64,000 bases of DNA from Tomocerus qinae (taxonomy: Eukaryota; Arthropoda; Collembola; Entomobryomorpha; Tomoceridae). This document shows, piece by piece, positions 11,926 to 24,499 of this stretch. Each line of letters opens with the position of its first letter. The first letter of the stretch is position 1. Under the pieces are notes generated by a model, which searched no databases, was not told the origin of the DNA, and was given only the letters and a program-made list of their open reading frames with translations. The translations under genes were made by a program, and so were the position numbers. The DNA lies in NCBI GenBank assembly GCA_020055645.1, contig CM034547.1, positions 5,270,001-5,334,000 of the forward strand. The letters run 5' to 3'.

Positions 11926-13365
11926 ACCGGTTATAATCTTGGACACACGCAGTCAAACTTTTGCTACTCCTTGAAATAATCCCAAGTTTCCGATTTAAGT
12001 CGTGAACATCTCTTTGATTAAAAAAACAAAATTCATAGAGATTGTCATTATCGCTATAATAATGTGTGATTGCCTGTAGAATATTTATTTTCAATCTGCT
12101 TAATAACAATGCATAGATACTACACATGAAGCTACATCAAAATTGCAATAATAATTAAAATGCGCTTTTAAACAAAATAATGAAATTAATCTATAATACC
12201 ATCGTGTTAGATAATAACAAATAAAAGTGATTAATTTTAAATAATATTAGTAAAAAGGGAAGGGGAACTGTAATATGATGTTTGTGATGTAGTGTGATGT
12301 GATAATTTTACATCTCTGTGGTAAATGAGTAGATGAGATATTAGAGTAGCCGAGTAGTCTGTGGGTATAATATAACTAATTAGTTATCTACCTACCTACC
12401 TGTAAGAATTATTACAATGAAATGATTGTAGTTAATATTAAATACCATCATGGCTTAACTACAAGAGGAATTTAAGCCATGCACTCTTTGACTCACTCTC
12501 ATCTGTGAATTAGTTATTAGCTATTGAGTACTTCCGGATGCAAATGTCAGTCTGCAAGCAAATCCTTTGAATATTCCTAGAATGTATTTATTTGCCATAT
12601 GGCCATAAATAGTATAATGTTGAGAAAAATATGTAAATTAAAAATGTGTACAAAAAGTCGATATTTAAAAAAGAATTTGTTTTTAATCTCGCATATCTCA
12701 CAATCAACAGTCATAAAAATGTCCAATTATTTCAAATGCCAAATATTTTTGACGGCTGAGCATTTCCATCAATTTTAAGTTAAATTACATGTTTTTACAG
12801 GCATGAAAAAATGTCGCATAACTTGTTGACATGCATTATTAGATAGATGTAAAACAATTATTTTCAATCTATTGGGAGCTAAATAAACAAGTTGGGTGTG
12901 GCTATCAATTATACAGCACACTCAGTCAATGTCATCATTTATTTATTCTACCTGAGAGCTAACAATTTTGTCATCTCCGTAAAATATACATCATTGAGCT
13001 TATAAATGCGCATCACGGATCCAAAATAATTGGCTTAAGCATAGATGATTGATTTCAATTTTTGTTTTCCATAACTAAACTATAAGGGCATAATCGCTGA
13101 TATTACCCGCCTGATGATTTATTACCAGCATGACTCTAACGACAAGTTATTACGTAAAATATAATTGGGGTACATCCATGAACAAACATTATTATTAGAA
13201 CATGACATGAAACATGCACTTGAGATACGATGCCATACAATTATTTTTTTCTGGAAATTGCTAGCGGAAAAATAATTTATGAGCTAGTTTCTTTTTGTTC
13301 TCCAGTTAGGAAACTGACAAGTTGATGTGAGCTTGACTTATCGACCATAGAAAGGGAGAGCAGTA
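11926..13365. other. Intergenic, upstream of the gustatory receptor
   Basis: AT-rich, no supported exon or repeat family. It should contain the receptor promoter, but no convincing TATA or initiator could be picked out. Confidence 0.4.
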
Positions 13366-15231
13366 ATGGAAAAGACGCAGTATCTTGTCACCAGCGTAAA
13401 ATCCCACAAAATCGAATTATGCCCATCTAATTTAATTCTGGAGAAAATATTTTTCCCTTTTTTGATCACGGCCAGGTTGATGGGCGTTTTGCCATTTCAG
13501 CTCCAAATCGACGGCTCTGTCTCCTTCAAGTATTTCACCATCTCTTCTATTTACAGTTTCATATTTTTTTCAGCTTTTGTAACGGATAGCTCAATTTTCC
13601 TACCACTTATACTACAAGTAAGACAAATCATAATTTTATTACTTGGCTTTTCTAGCACTGGCTACAAAAAAGGCCAAAAATATTATTTTTGTGACTTGTA
13701 TACTATCTATGACACCACTGAATTAATTAATTATAGTTTATCCAAATGTTTTATTGGCCATAAACGAAAAATGATTGGAACAAAATTATTTTAAAAAAAT
13801 ATCGGGTAGCCTAATTGACTGAATAGAAAAAAATTCTGATTAAACATAAAAATTGCGATTCATTTAGCTAAAAAATAGCCGTTCTGTGAATTAATTGAGT
13901 ATCATATTTTTAGGTTTTGGGCCAAAGCGATAGCACTGTGAATAAAATAGCGGAATATGTTTTTGGCTGTGGGCAATATATGGGACTGCTAGTGACACTC
14001 GTACTCGTACCTTACATTACCCCCCGCCTGGTAAGATTTTGGAACAAGCTGCAGACGATTATCAGTTACTTGGCTTCGAATGGATCTGCCAAATTCTTTA
14101 TTCCGACTTACCGGCTGTGCAGACTGTCTCTGTTCATTTGGTTCTTACTCACACTGATATTTGGACTCAGCTGTTCTTACAGTTTTACATGGAAAATCAA
14201 AGATATAATCGGGCACTACAATATTGTGTTCTACTGTTTCATGCTCTTCGGCTTGGCCATGTTCTTCACGATGATGGCATTTCATGGTTTGCACTCAATG
14301 ATGTTCGTAACTTTTGTTTGTGCATTGAAACGATGTCTTGTTGCAGTCAGAGTGCAAGGGAACGAACCCTTTTCGGGAGAAGAATCCCAAAAAGCAAAGT
14401 TGCAGGCACTTTTGCAAATCTACGAAAATCTAAACGATTTAATAACCGACTTGGGACATATTTATGGCATTTACATGATTGTCCAGATGATAGCCATGAT
14501 GACCGGCACAACAACCAGCATCTTCTTCCTCTTTTCTACCATGGACCATGAGGGTCTCATTTATTACAGCATTGCCGCCGTATTTACATACACCGGATGG
14601 TTGTACTACATTTGTGACACGGGAGAACTCCTGAGACATGAAGCAAAAGAATCGCAAAAGGCTCTCAGGAAATCTGCAGTCAGATGTCAAATTTCCGTTA
14701 GTAATTATTTTCCTTTTCACAATCCTATTGAAATTGGAATTTAGTGTAAAATATTTAAGTAGTGCTACGGAATAAAAATTATTTTTATGTAATAATTTTT
14801 ATCTCTTTATTAAATGTGCAGTTAAAAATTGGGCTATAATGGTGGGACTAGCCATACATTACAAATTCTGTGGTTTTCAGTTTTCAGTTTACAATTTAGG
14901 TCATAATTGGCGGATCATTGCAATGCTTTCTTCACTTTGGATAAAATGGGGACTAAACTTTAGTAAAAATTGATTTACAATGATTTTTAATTTGCAGGAA
15001 TCAATAATCCTGGACAAGCTTACAGATGCTCCTCCTGGAATAAGCGCGTGTGGTTATTTTTCCATCAATAGAAAACTGTTTACCACGGTATGGGAGGCAA
15101 AAGAATTAATATTTACATTCAAAATATATGGATAATATCTTACAATAATTCTTTTAATTTATTTTCAGGTTGTTGGAACAATCACAACATATTTAGTTGT
15201 CATGCTTCAGTTTAAATTGAGTTCTCCCTAA
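13366..15231 (+). CDS. Gustatory receptor (7tm_7 family)
   Basis: Four exons, 13366-13617, 13914-14696, 14998-15087 and 15169-15231, all joined in phase 0; 395 aa. Insect-type gustatory receptors are ligand-gated cation channels of chemosensory neurons with inverted seven-helix topology. The C-terminus carries the family signature TYLVVMLQF (residues 382-390), preceded by the expected small exon GYFSINRKLFTT. Hydrophobic segments are visible throughout, for example YSFIFFSAFVTDSSIFLPLI, YMGLLVTLVLVPYI and FTMMAFHGLHSMMFVTFVCAL. Several phase-0 introns near the 3' end are typical of arthropod receptor genes. The start ATG at 13366 follows gagcagta and has no competing upstream frame. The ligand is unknown. 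No damage is seen, so the gene looks functional. Confidence 0.88.
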
Positions 15232-15484
15232 ATCAAACCAATTAGATAATCAGCAAATCAGCATTCATAGAGAAATACTTTAAAATCCGAACCCATGAAG
15301 TGGAAATTGTAACTACTTTTACTATAACGTTAGTTCAAACGCTAGCTAAGAAAAAACTGGAAAACAATTCACAAAAATGTTATTTTTAAATGTGGGGCAG
15401 TGCAATAGTTCATCGATTTCATTTGCAGGAGATAAAATTAAAAATGGTTTAAAAACACTTTAAATCATAATATCGAAATTTATT

Positions 15485-17271
15485 TTATTTACGTTTTCTT
15501 TCTCTGTCAGCTTGATAAGAGGAAGAAGAGCAAAATTTATAAATAGAACTTGCAATCTTGAAGAGTGTGAACAGCAGAGTGGCAAGTGTGACAGCTACAG
15601 CTAAAAACACGTCTAGGGAGTGGTACTGGAACCAGTAGAGATCCCTTGCCCCCGATCTGAGATGAGGAGCTCCCTTGTGGCGAATGACATACTCGATCCA
15701 GTACAAGGCCCGGTCAAGTGGATTTTGCTGCTGATCTCGAAACACCCGAGACATTAACGAAGCGCTTTCTTTAAATCTGCCAATATTTTAATTTTAAATT
15801 TGCATCTTTTTTATAAACATTATGTGCAATTAATATTTTTTAAATTAAATTCTGGTATTTAATAAAAGGTCTTTTCATACGATTTATTGGTCAGCATTTG
15901 AGTAATGGCCCATTCTAGTTGTTCCTCTTTTAAATCGTAAATATCAATTTCTAGCGCGAACCCTTGCTTTACAGCTTGTTTGATGTTCGCAAACTGGTCG
16001 AAAAACACCGGCGCGCCGATCATTGGGACGCCATGATAAATAGTTTCTTGAGTACTGAATAATCCGCCGTGAGAAATAAAAATCCGTAGATTTGGGTGCC
16101 CTAAAAGATAAAAATAATTAATAATTTAGTGCTTGGTGTTTCAAAAACTGTCACACGAATTTGTTGATTTTGAAATTAAAAGTTTACCTAGTATATCATT
16201 TTGAGGAAACCAGTTTGAAATTTTCACATTTGGAGAGATTCCCGGTAATTCTCCGTCGGTCGTTTCCCACTTCCACAAAACCCGCTGCTTTAATTTCGAA
16301 AAGACTTTAATGAAAGCATTTTTGGATTTCACAGGGATAGAATTTCCTTTTACCATTGAGCCTAAACTGAAATAGATAAAACCTTCTGGGGCTTCAGAGG
16401 GCGACACAAATTTTTCTAAATCATTGTCTAGTGGTTTTCCCGGTTTGCAGTGCAATCCTCCAGCTTCAATGACATCAGGGAGAAGAGGACGGTGGAAATT
16501 GTAGACGAAAAAGCTATTCATGATGACCAAACTGACATTTCGGTGAATTTCACGAATTCCTGGTAGACTTTCACCTCCAGGTAAGTATTTTCGGTAGGAA
16601 TGTTCATATTTATCCAAGTAAACAAGTTCCTGTAAAATTTGGAGAGCAGCATCCGCGAGGAAATTGTAAATTTTTTCTAAGAAGGACATATTGTCGGTGT
16701 AAGGCAGGGTCGGGTAGGGTAAGAAAGTTGGAAAATATGTTCCTAGACCCCGCAAAAGAAAATTGGGCATTGGAAAACTGCTGAGTGCGATGAGACTTGC
16801 ATTATTCTTCGGAGCAAGACCGTAGAAACACTGATGGAGTAATGCATTTATCAATATCACATCGAACTTTTGATTTATAACCTTTTCCTGGAACTCTTGG
16901 TTTTCGAACACTTTATTGCAGAATCCGACAAAGTAATCCACATCCAAAAATAGCAACGAAACGTCTTCGCCTCTTTCACGCATTGCAAAAGGATTTGTAG
17001 CGATCGTTTGTGGGAAGATTTCTTTGTAATTCACTGGTTCCATCTGAGTTACATTTGGCGCGAGATTTCGAGACTTTTTCGATGTCACTGAAGTCACCTC
17101 GTGACCCCTCTTGGCCAAACCGTCTATGAGAGGACTGAAAAAATTCTCTTCACTTCCTGTACACAGAGCTGTGATAAATAAAACTTTGGCCGAGAGAATT
17201 CCTCCAATTTGAGATATCAACACAATTAATAATAACATTGGCTTCATTCTTATTTCCGTTTTAAAACCCAA
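15485..17271 (-). CDS. UDP-glycosyltransferase (UGT), ER membrane
   Basis: Three exons, 17271-16188, 16100-15881 and 15776-15485; 531 aa, the normal family length. UGTs transfer a sugar from a UDP-sugar to lipophilic acceptors in the ER lumen, a main detoxification step in arthropods. A signal peptide follows M9 (MLLLIVLISQIGGILSA). The donor-binding signature spans the first junction: WFPQNDILGHPN, then FISHGGLFSTQETIYHGVPM and FFDQFANIKQAV. A C-terminal membrane helix (about 490-513, DVFLAVAVTLATLLFTLFKI) precedes a basic cytosolic tail ending RKRK. Oddity: in the N-terminal motif where most UGTs read S-H-x-N-F-x-x-P-L, this one reads SEENFFSPL, so the catalytic His position is Glu41. It may be a catalytically altered enzyme. 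An AATAAA overlaps the stop codon. Confidence 0.9.
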
Positions 17272-19180
17272 ATCAATCGACGGAGGATTTTAATTAATAC
17301 AAAAATAAAATAGGTAAGCTTTTAATTAAATAAACATATAAAGTTTGATGATCTTAGAAAAATTGATTTAATTTCAAGTCGATGAGAATGTGTATTACAA
17401 TTATCTATGTATTGCTTTGAATTAATCAACAAACCTAATTATTATAACAAGATAAACCTACCAACATTATTCTAACTTCCTACTTGGAGCTTGGAGGAGA
17501 ATGCGAGGATGACAGAAAACTTTTTGTATTACATTGTTTTATTTACTAAACGTGTTAGGCTTTTTTTAGCATACAAAAGCCTTTAGCCAATTTAAAGCTC
17601 TAGGTAAAATTGTCTAAGGTTATAATTATATACGAATCTAGTTATTTGGCTTTTATTTCAGCCATTGTGTGTGCGTGAAATTGTTTTAGATAGCTACTGG
17701 ACCATTTTTGTCACCAGTTTTAGCCACTAGCCGATGGCTTGCCAAAAGGCTAAACCTTGCTGAGGATTTGACCTTTTAGCCATTACATGAGTACACTGAA
17801 GATACAGAATTATCTCCTCCTGATTTATATACAATACACATGTTTATCGAATACAAGGTCGAGAATAATCAAAAATAAATAATCTATGGTACTGTTGTAC
17901 TTTATTAGTATTTGGTTCAATAAGTGTATGTATTTCGTTTCATTAATGGCACATAACGTTTATATTTTTATCGTAGTAAGAATACGATGTCATCAAAAAA
18001 TAATTCCGCTTTACTAATATTACAATATAAACATGCCAATGTAATAATTGAAGTCAATTCAATAAAAAAATTGGAATGTGAAAGTAGAAGTTAGCGAAAA
18101 ATAGCAGAATATGAGGGATATTAAATATAATAATAATGGCAAAGTCTTAATTTTGTTCGCTCCTCGTCGGTATACTTTCGTCTAGGCTACCCATGATGGT
18201 CTCAAGAGGTAGATATCCCTGTCCTTTTTACCTTATTTATATGTAAAGTGGAAGTAAATGGGGCACGCTGCTATATCAAAAAAGGCAAAAACGGACTGCT
18301 TTTAAAAAATCCTACTCCTACCTTTTTTATAAAAAAGGCAAAAAATATCATTTTTTGTTCACTTTTCAGTGTCCAATGTCCATGTACAGCTTCATATGCT
18401 GTCTATCTGTTAATGTCTCAATGACTCGTGACTCGTGACTCGGAGGTCTTTTTGGTATCTGAATGAATTTGATGCCCATCTGATTTGTATACAAAACTAC
18501 AACAAGCAACTAGGGTCTCATTTAAATTAGGGCCTAATACAATCTACGATTAAAATAGGATCACGATGTTATAGTTAGGGTCATTGGAGATAGGCGTTTC
18601 ATTATCCCGTAGATTTTCATCGTAATCCTTGATTGACTGGCTATTGTTGAGTTGAGGTTGAGCGCAGCTGTACAAATACATATCCGCAACTTTACCTGCT
18701 GGACCGTGACCTTGGACCTTTACTGTAATTTTTTTTAATTTTTCATAGCTTTTTATGAAACCATTTATTTTTCATGTTTGGTAAATGAATCATCAATATG
18801 CAATACATTTTGGATGCTCAACTTACTGAAGAAATATTTTGTAACATAATACTGTAATAGGTACAATACAATTCGATCGAGATATCGAAATTCGAAACCA
18901 TTTGAAAGCGAATGTAAAGGAAATAGAAGTTTCTGCTTTTATTGACATTGTATTATCTAGTGACGATACCTGGCCGAACCCCGAACCCCCGATACGGTAC
19001 TACTACTACTACTACTACTACTATATTATAATCATCTCTTATTATGTATTAAGAAATATCGTTTCATCATTCATAAAAATACTGCTTTTACTTTATTTTA
19101 GATAAATATTAGTGTCTTGAATATATTATTCTTTCATTTAGGAAAGATATGTGAAATACATTAAATCGAATGTTATAATA
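17272..19180. other. Intergenic, divergent promoter region
   Basis: Lies between the divergently transcribed UGT and zinc-finger genes. It contains a GACTCGT triplication (about 18423-18443), a TAC microsatellite, and an AGCC/GGCT-rich patch near 17700-17790 that may be an eroded copy of a hAT-like MITE. A splice acceptor before 19141 (ttcatttag) suggests a 5' untranslated exon of the zinc-finger gene lies in this stretch. Confidence 0.4.
18998..19022. repeat. TAC trinucleotide microsatellite
   Basis: Eight tandem TAC units, following a locally C-rich patch (CCCCGAACCCCCG). Confidence 0.85.
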
Positions 19181-20129
19181 ATGTCAGAAAGAGGAAAACC
19201 ATTAAAAGAACAAGTTAGCGCTGAATTATTGGAAGGAGAACTGGTGGTCCCGAAGATCAAAGTACAAATTTTTGAAGGACAATTATTAGAACTTAAAATA
19301 AAAATACCATTGATAAATTCAAGTATGTCCTCGAGGTCGGCACCGACATCAGTTCCAAATACAATGTCTGACTTGCCACCTAAGAATGGTCTGAAATCCA
19401 AGCAACCAAAAACTACTCAGAAGACAGAAAATATAATGTCGTCAAATTCGCGGATAGCTGTGCAGGAGGAAGTAAACAAAACGCAGCCCAAGTCATCGAT
19501 AAAATGTGAAGTATGTTCAAAGGAGTTTAGATATAAATTCAAATTATTGACTCATGTCAAATTTGTTCACATCAACCCCAATTCCTTTAAATGTTGGACG
19601 TGTAGCAAAACTTTCAATTACAGACATTTATTAACTAACCATATGACCAAATCACATTCAGTTTTATCAATAAAATCTGAATCTTCTAACCAGTCGTCGA
19701 TCCCCAAAAAAGTCAATGTTAAAATGGATGCTATTAATGTTCAGACAACGTCCAGCAACCTTTTGCTGCAAAGGTAAGAGTTTTAGCATTCATTTCTTTA
19801 GTTTAAATTTTAGAGGAAATGTTTTTTTTTTTGTTTTGATTTTTTGTACCAATCAGATAAAATATTAATTTTTAAATATTTGTGACAATATACGGACATG
19901 GTAAAAACTTCCAATTAATAATACAAAGTTTTTATCAATATTGTTTTTCAGTGTTGATGGCAAAGAAAGAGATTCGGCCAATTCTGATAGTCGAAGGAAA
20001 GCAATTAATATAGTACCACAAGAAAATCAATGTCCTTTGTGCTACGTGGTTTGTTTGGATGCTAACTGCCTTCGACTACATTTGAAAAGACATGATCCTA
20101 TTGACATCCAACATATGACACGACTCTAG
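19181..20129 (+). CDS. Small C2H2 zinc-finger protein
   Basis: Two exons, 19181-19773 and 19952-20129, joined at AG|T; 256 aa. Three C2H2 fingers are visible: CEVCSKEFRYKFKLLTHVKFVH and CWTCSKTFNYRHLLTNHMTKSH-type units in exon 1 (about 109-165), each C-x2-C-x12-H-x4-H, and CPLCYVVCLDANCLRLHLKR plus H in exon 2 with C-x2-C-x12-H-x3-H spacing. The N-terminal 100 residues are serine-, lysine- and threonine-rich with no recognised domain. It is likely a nuclear DNA- or RNA-binding regulator; the target is unknown. The first ATG after a probable splice acceptor was chosen as the start. The second exon could be extended or alternatively spliced, but a stop follows soon after the last finger. Confidence 0.72.
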
Positions 20130-21264
20130 AATGATATTCGACGAGTAAGCCATAATATTATTGTTATTACATGTTTTTTTGTAGCTAGCAATCGTGTTTT
20201 TTTCAAAAACTTGTAGTTATATAGTTTAGTTTCAAATCCAATGATGAATTGATTATTTATAAATCATTTATTAGTTAAATTATTTAATGTGCATAGTAAA
20301 AATAGCGGTAGAGATTAACGATAAGCACTCATAGTCGAAGCATCAATGTTGTATTTCTACAAATACTACTCATAAAAATTAATCAAGGAAACCCGAACTC
20401 ATTTTTAAATTACTAATAATTGAGTACAGATAATTAGGTAGATAATTTATAAGTTATGAAAAGTTATATAAAGAGTAACAAGCTGAGAAAAAATAGCTTT
20501 ACCATTTAAAAACGTTCGGCTGAATAGTTGATGAATTATAAATTAATTAGTTAATTAGGAAACTCATCTTTGTTGAATTTTGGCTTAAGACGGTTTCAAA
20601 ATCATTTTTGGGGAGTTTCAAACTGAATAGCTTAATTTGTAGTATTATATAGATATCTAATTAATATTACTAGTTGCATTGATGAAAATGAATTTATAAA
20701 TCTATGTATTCTCAAGAAACTAATTAAAATGCATTTTCAAACTATTTTCCTCGTTGTTTCATTACGATCATTTTAGAGGTATTCAAATTTCAGCATTAGA
20801 AGAATCCTGTTACAGCTAGGTTACAATTTTTCACCGATTGCTATCAACTTTCCTCAATTAATGTAATATAATAATTACAGTTCATCCCTGTCAAGAATTT
20901 TGCAGAACTGTATTCCATAGTTTTGCAAGAATACAAATTCAGACCTTCAGAAGTATTCTCTTAAGCTTTTAATATCGTAATATTACAATGCCATAGAATA
21001 TGATATGTCTAAACCGAATTAAATTAAAATGACAAATAATTTCAAGTAAATTATCTAAATAAACATTTTTTATTGCACTATGTTTATTTATAAGATTAGC
21101 CCCAGAGTCCCAGACCAATTGACTTAAAAACATTAAAAAAATACTTTATTATATTTTGCAAAAACATTGGCCAGTAAATTTTAGAACGTTAAATTTAACA
21201 ATTTGTTTTTAAAACTTTACATAATAGACAAAGCAAGCAACATATAAATTGACAGGGTGTTTTT
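20130..21264. other. Convergent 3' region between zinc-finger and GMC genes
   Basis: AT-rich DNA holding the 3' ends of two convergent genes. Reverse-strand AATAAA signals for the GMC gene are present near 21069-21074 and 21145-21150. No gene or repeat family is recognised. Confidence 0.45.
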
Positions 21265-24200
21265 TTAAAGTCCCCAATGTTTCCTTATGTCAGTAGAAAC
21301 CTTGTCGGCAATCATATACACGGCTGGAGAAGGATTGCTGTTCAAATCACATTAATTTAATGAATAATATGCATTTTAATAATGATAAATTGAAATTATA
21401 ACCTCTGTATGCTAAATGAAGTTACCTGTTTGTTATAGAAGGCATTACGGATGCATCTGCAACTCGAAGTCCTTCCACCCCAAGAACTCTATATAATAAT
21501 TATAGGCAATGCTTTATTGTTCAAGAATTAACTATTTTCATCATAAAAACGAGCTTTATAAGCAATTAAATTGTTTTAAACTGTTCACCTCAATTTTGGA
21601 TCGACGACAGCAAACGGATCTGTATGTCCTTTTCCCATTCTGCAAGTTCCAGCTGCATGTCCGGCCACCAGCATTGTATTGACAATATAACATTCCCAGT
21701 AGGAATCTGAACGGAATGGTAAATGTTGGCAAGCGGATATCGGAGTTTGGGAGTACGATGCCCCAGCACGTTGGTAAACGCTCGTCTGCTCGAAAATCTC
21801 AAGATTTAACTTGATAGCTGTAAAAAAGGTTTTCCAAATATTATATTACAATTTCGTATAGTAAAATAGTAAGATGTGTTCTTGCATGGGAACATTTAAT
21901 ATTAATTCCGACGTTATTATTTAAGTAACAACAAAATATTGTAGTTTAGATTAACCTAATAGATATAACCTTAAGAATTAAATATTATGTAAGAGTATAC
22001 CTTCTGTCAAAACTTTTATGTCCTTGTCATCATTTAATAAGTTGAAATCAACAATTGGAGGAGCATTTAAATCTGTAGTGTTAATAAATACAAATCCTCT
22101 GCTTCTTGGTCTCTGTAAGAAAATGAAATTGTAAATGGCAGTTTCGTTTTCGTAGGAATTGGGTAGAAGTCTCCAAACATTTTCCCCTGATAAGGTAAAT
22201 TGAATGTCAGGCCATTCAGGGTGTTGCTCTTCGACAGAGGCAACTGTTGAAGCTACGAAGGCCTGGCCAGTAATCGACGAGGTGCTACTCAGGGGCCCTG
22301 TTAAAAATCACATTTAAATAAAATTATACGTTCATAGACATAAAGTATCAATTATACTGTTTTTGTATTGATTACTATGTTAACTACTATGAAATTTTTT
22401 TAATAGTTAAAACCATAAACTAGTTTCCAGAAGTCAGCTCCCAAATCAGGAATTAATTATTGTAGCACATAAAATATACCTTCGCCTCGGAGCAGAAAAT
22501 TATTTACAGTATGTTCATTTAAATCAGTTTTTGGATCAAACATCAACGATTTGTCTGTAACTAGTATCTTTAAAGGGACGAATGCATGATCCTGAAAATT
22601 TCCTCCGACTGGAAGGTCAACAATCGACGGTGTCTACAATTACAAAGATATATCAATGCAATATAGTATTATTTCACTTTTGTTTGTATTTTAATAATAA
22701 TATTTACTTTTGCTGTTTTTAAAAGGTTCAAAGGACCAATGCCGGATTTTTGGAGAAGCATCGGGGATCCGTAAGCACCAGCAGAAACTATTATTTCTTT
22801 TGTGGAAAACGCTACTCTGTCTACACCATGTTTTTGGTAGAGGACCCCATAAGCTCGGTTTCGGTTTGTCACATCTACTAACACCTACAGAAATTTTTTA
22901 TAAATTTTTAAAAAAACTACGCTCTAAGTTATCAAGGTAAATAAATAGAAAACTTGACATAATTTTTTTAGTTTAAGTATTTTCAATCACTATAATAATA
23001 TAAATGATATAGCAATAACGTTTTGGAAATATCTTACCCTGTAAACTTCAGCATATCGTTCCACTTTTAAATTAGGACGGATTGATTCAATTGGTTTCAA
23101 GAATGCGGAATAGGAACTGAATCTTCTTCCGTTAACTTTATTATATTCGACAGGAGTAATACCTTGAAAATAATTAGACATTTCAAAATTAATCTGAAAA
23201 GTTAATTCAGGTCATTTGTAATAATTTGTAAATAAAGAAGTAAACTAACTTTTAGCTTGTTGAGGACCATTTGGATCTGTAATTATGTAGCCCTTTTCTT
23301 TTCCAGCAGACAGCCAAGCAGGTCGACCAGGGGCGTAGTTTTGTTTCGTGATTACAATTTCCCCTCGAGTTCCATGTTGATCTGTTAAATGGACAAGGGC
23401 TAGGAATTATTTTATATATTTAATGTAATTGTTTAATTAATCAGATTAATAATGACCAGAAAGATAAAATTCTCCTTGATAATTTTCGGTATTTTTGAAA
23501 TGCGGCAGAATATTTTCGTAACTCCAGGAAGGATCTTCTGTCAGAAATGCCCAATTATTGTAATCGTGTGGACTACCCCGATTAAATCCCATGTAGTTAA
23601 TGGTGCTCGTTCCGCCAAGAACTTTACCCACAGATGCTTTTTGCACCTTTTGGTTATAAAAATTGAAATTTGCAGATCAAATATTTATATTTAAATATTT
23701 AATATCTAAATATAAACAATTCATATTTTAATTGATTTCTAAGCCTAAAAATAATTTTAGATTTACTCTGTTGTTTGCTTTTGTTTGAGGGACGCTGTCG
23801 TAATTGTAAGTTATGCTTCTTGCAAAACGGGAATTAAGGGCGAATGCTGGAACTTCGGTTTGGGGTGGCGGATTTCCTCCTGCCTCCAACAACAAAACTT
23901 TGACATTCGGATTTTGAGACAGGCGATTCGCAATTACACATCCTGCTGCACCCCCTCCAACTACAAAATCATATTAAGTAAACCTATTTTAATCACTTTG
24001 ATATTTAATTACTTTTACTTATCTATTTATCGGAAAACTAAAGTTAATATTTCAAAATACATTTTGTTTTTATGAAATACTAAACACTTTTTGAAGAAAC
24101 GTTAATGTGTGTATTTAAAAGAGTAAAAGCTTAATTAAGTAAACAGTTGACAGACAACATTTCAGAAAAAAATAAATTATAATAGATGGAAGAGTAAATT

Positions 24201-24499
24201 ATTTTAACGCCAAAACGCCATTGCTTTTTGAATATATGAAATGTGTATTATATTTTATGAGGATCAATTTTACTTGGGAACTTTGAATTTGGCACAGTTA
24301 ATTTAAGCAGTAATTAGTTATTGATTAACGTTGTTAAAAGAATGTTACCAATGATGAAGTCGTACGGATCGGAGCGTGGTAAATTGTAATCAGCCGAATT
24401 TTCTATGAAATTGTTTGCAAAATCTTGTTTCCTGTATTCTTCTGCGTATCGTTCTATGAGAAGAACAACAGAACCGAAAATCAGCGTTTTCCAATCCAT
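21265..24499 (-). CDS. GMC oxidoreductase (glucose dehydrogenase-like)
   Basis: Eleven exons, all GT-AG and frame-consistent: 24499-24349, 23960-23767, 23646-23457, 23381-23250, 23162-23038, 22884-22708, 22633-22480, 22297-22001, 21817-21589, 21488-21426 and 21337-21265; 594 aa, normal for the family. These FAD enzymes oxidise alcohols or sugars, and insect members act in cuticle chemistry, immunity and ecdysteroid metabolism. The FAD dinucleotide motif is rebuilt across the first junction ([11 protein letters not shown], residues 49-59). Other marks are [17 protein letters not shown], the GMC signature region [20 protein letters not shown], and the catalytic pair His527 ([11 protein letters not shown]) and Asn572 ([14 protein letters not shown]). 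The N-terminus has a short hydrophobic stretch ([11 protein letters not shown]), a possible signal or anchor. The substrate is unknown. No lesions seen. Confidence 0.9.

Noticed and set aside
17690-17800. AGCC/GGCT-rich patch resembling the hAT MITE
   Set aside because: No matching ends or target-site duplication could be found.
21250-21275. ACAGGGTG word like a mariner end
   Set aside because: It overlaps the GMC stop codon region and has no inverted partner nearby.
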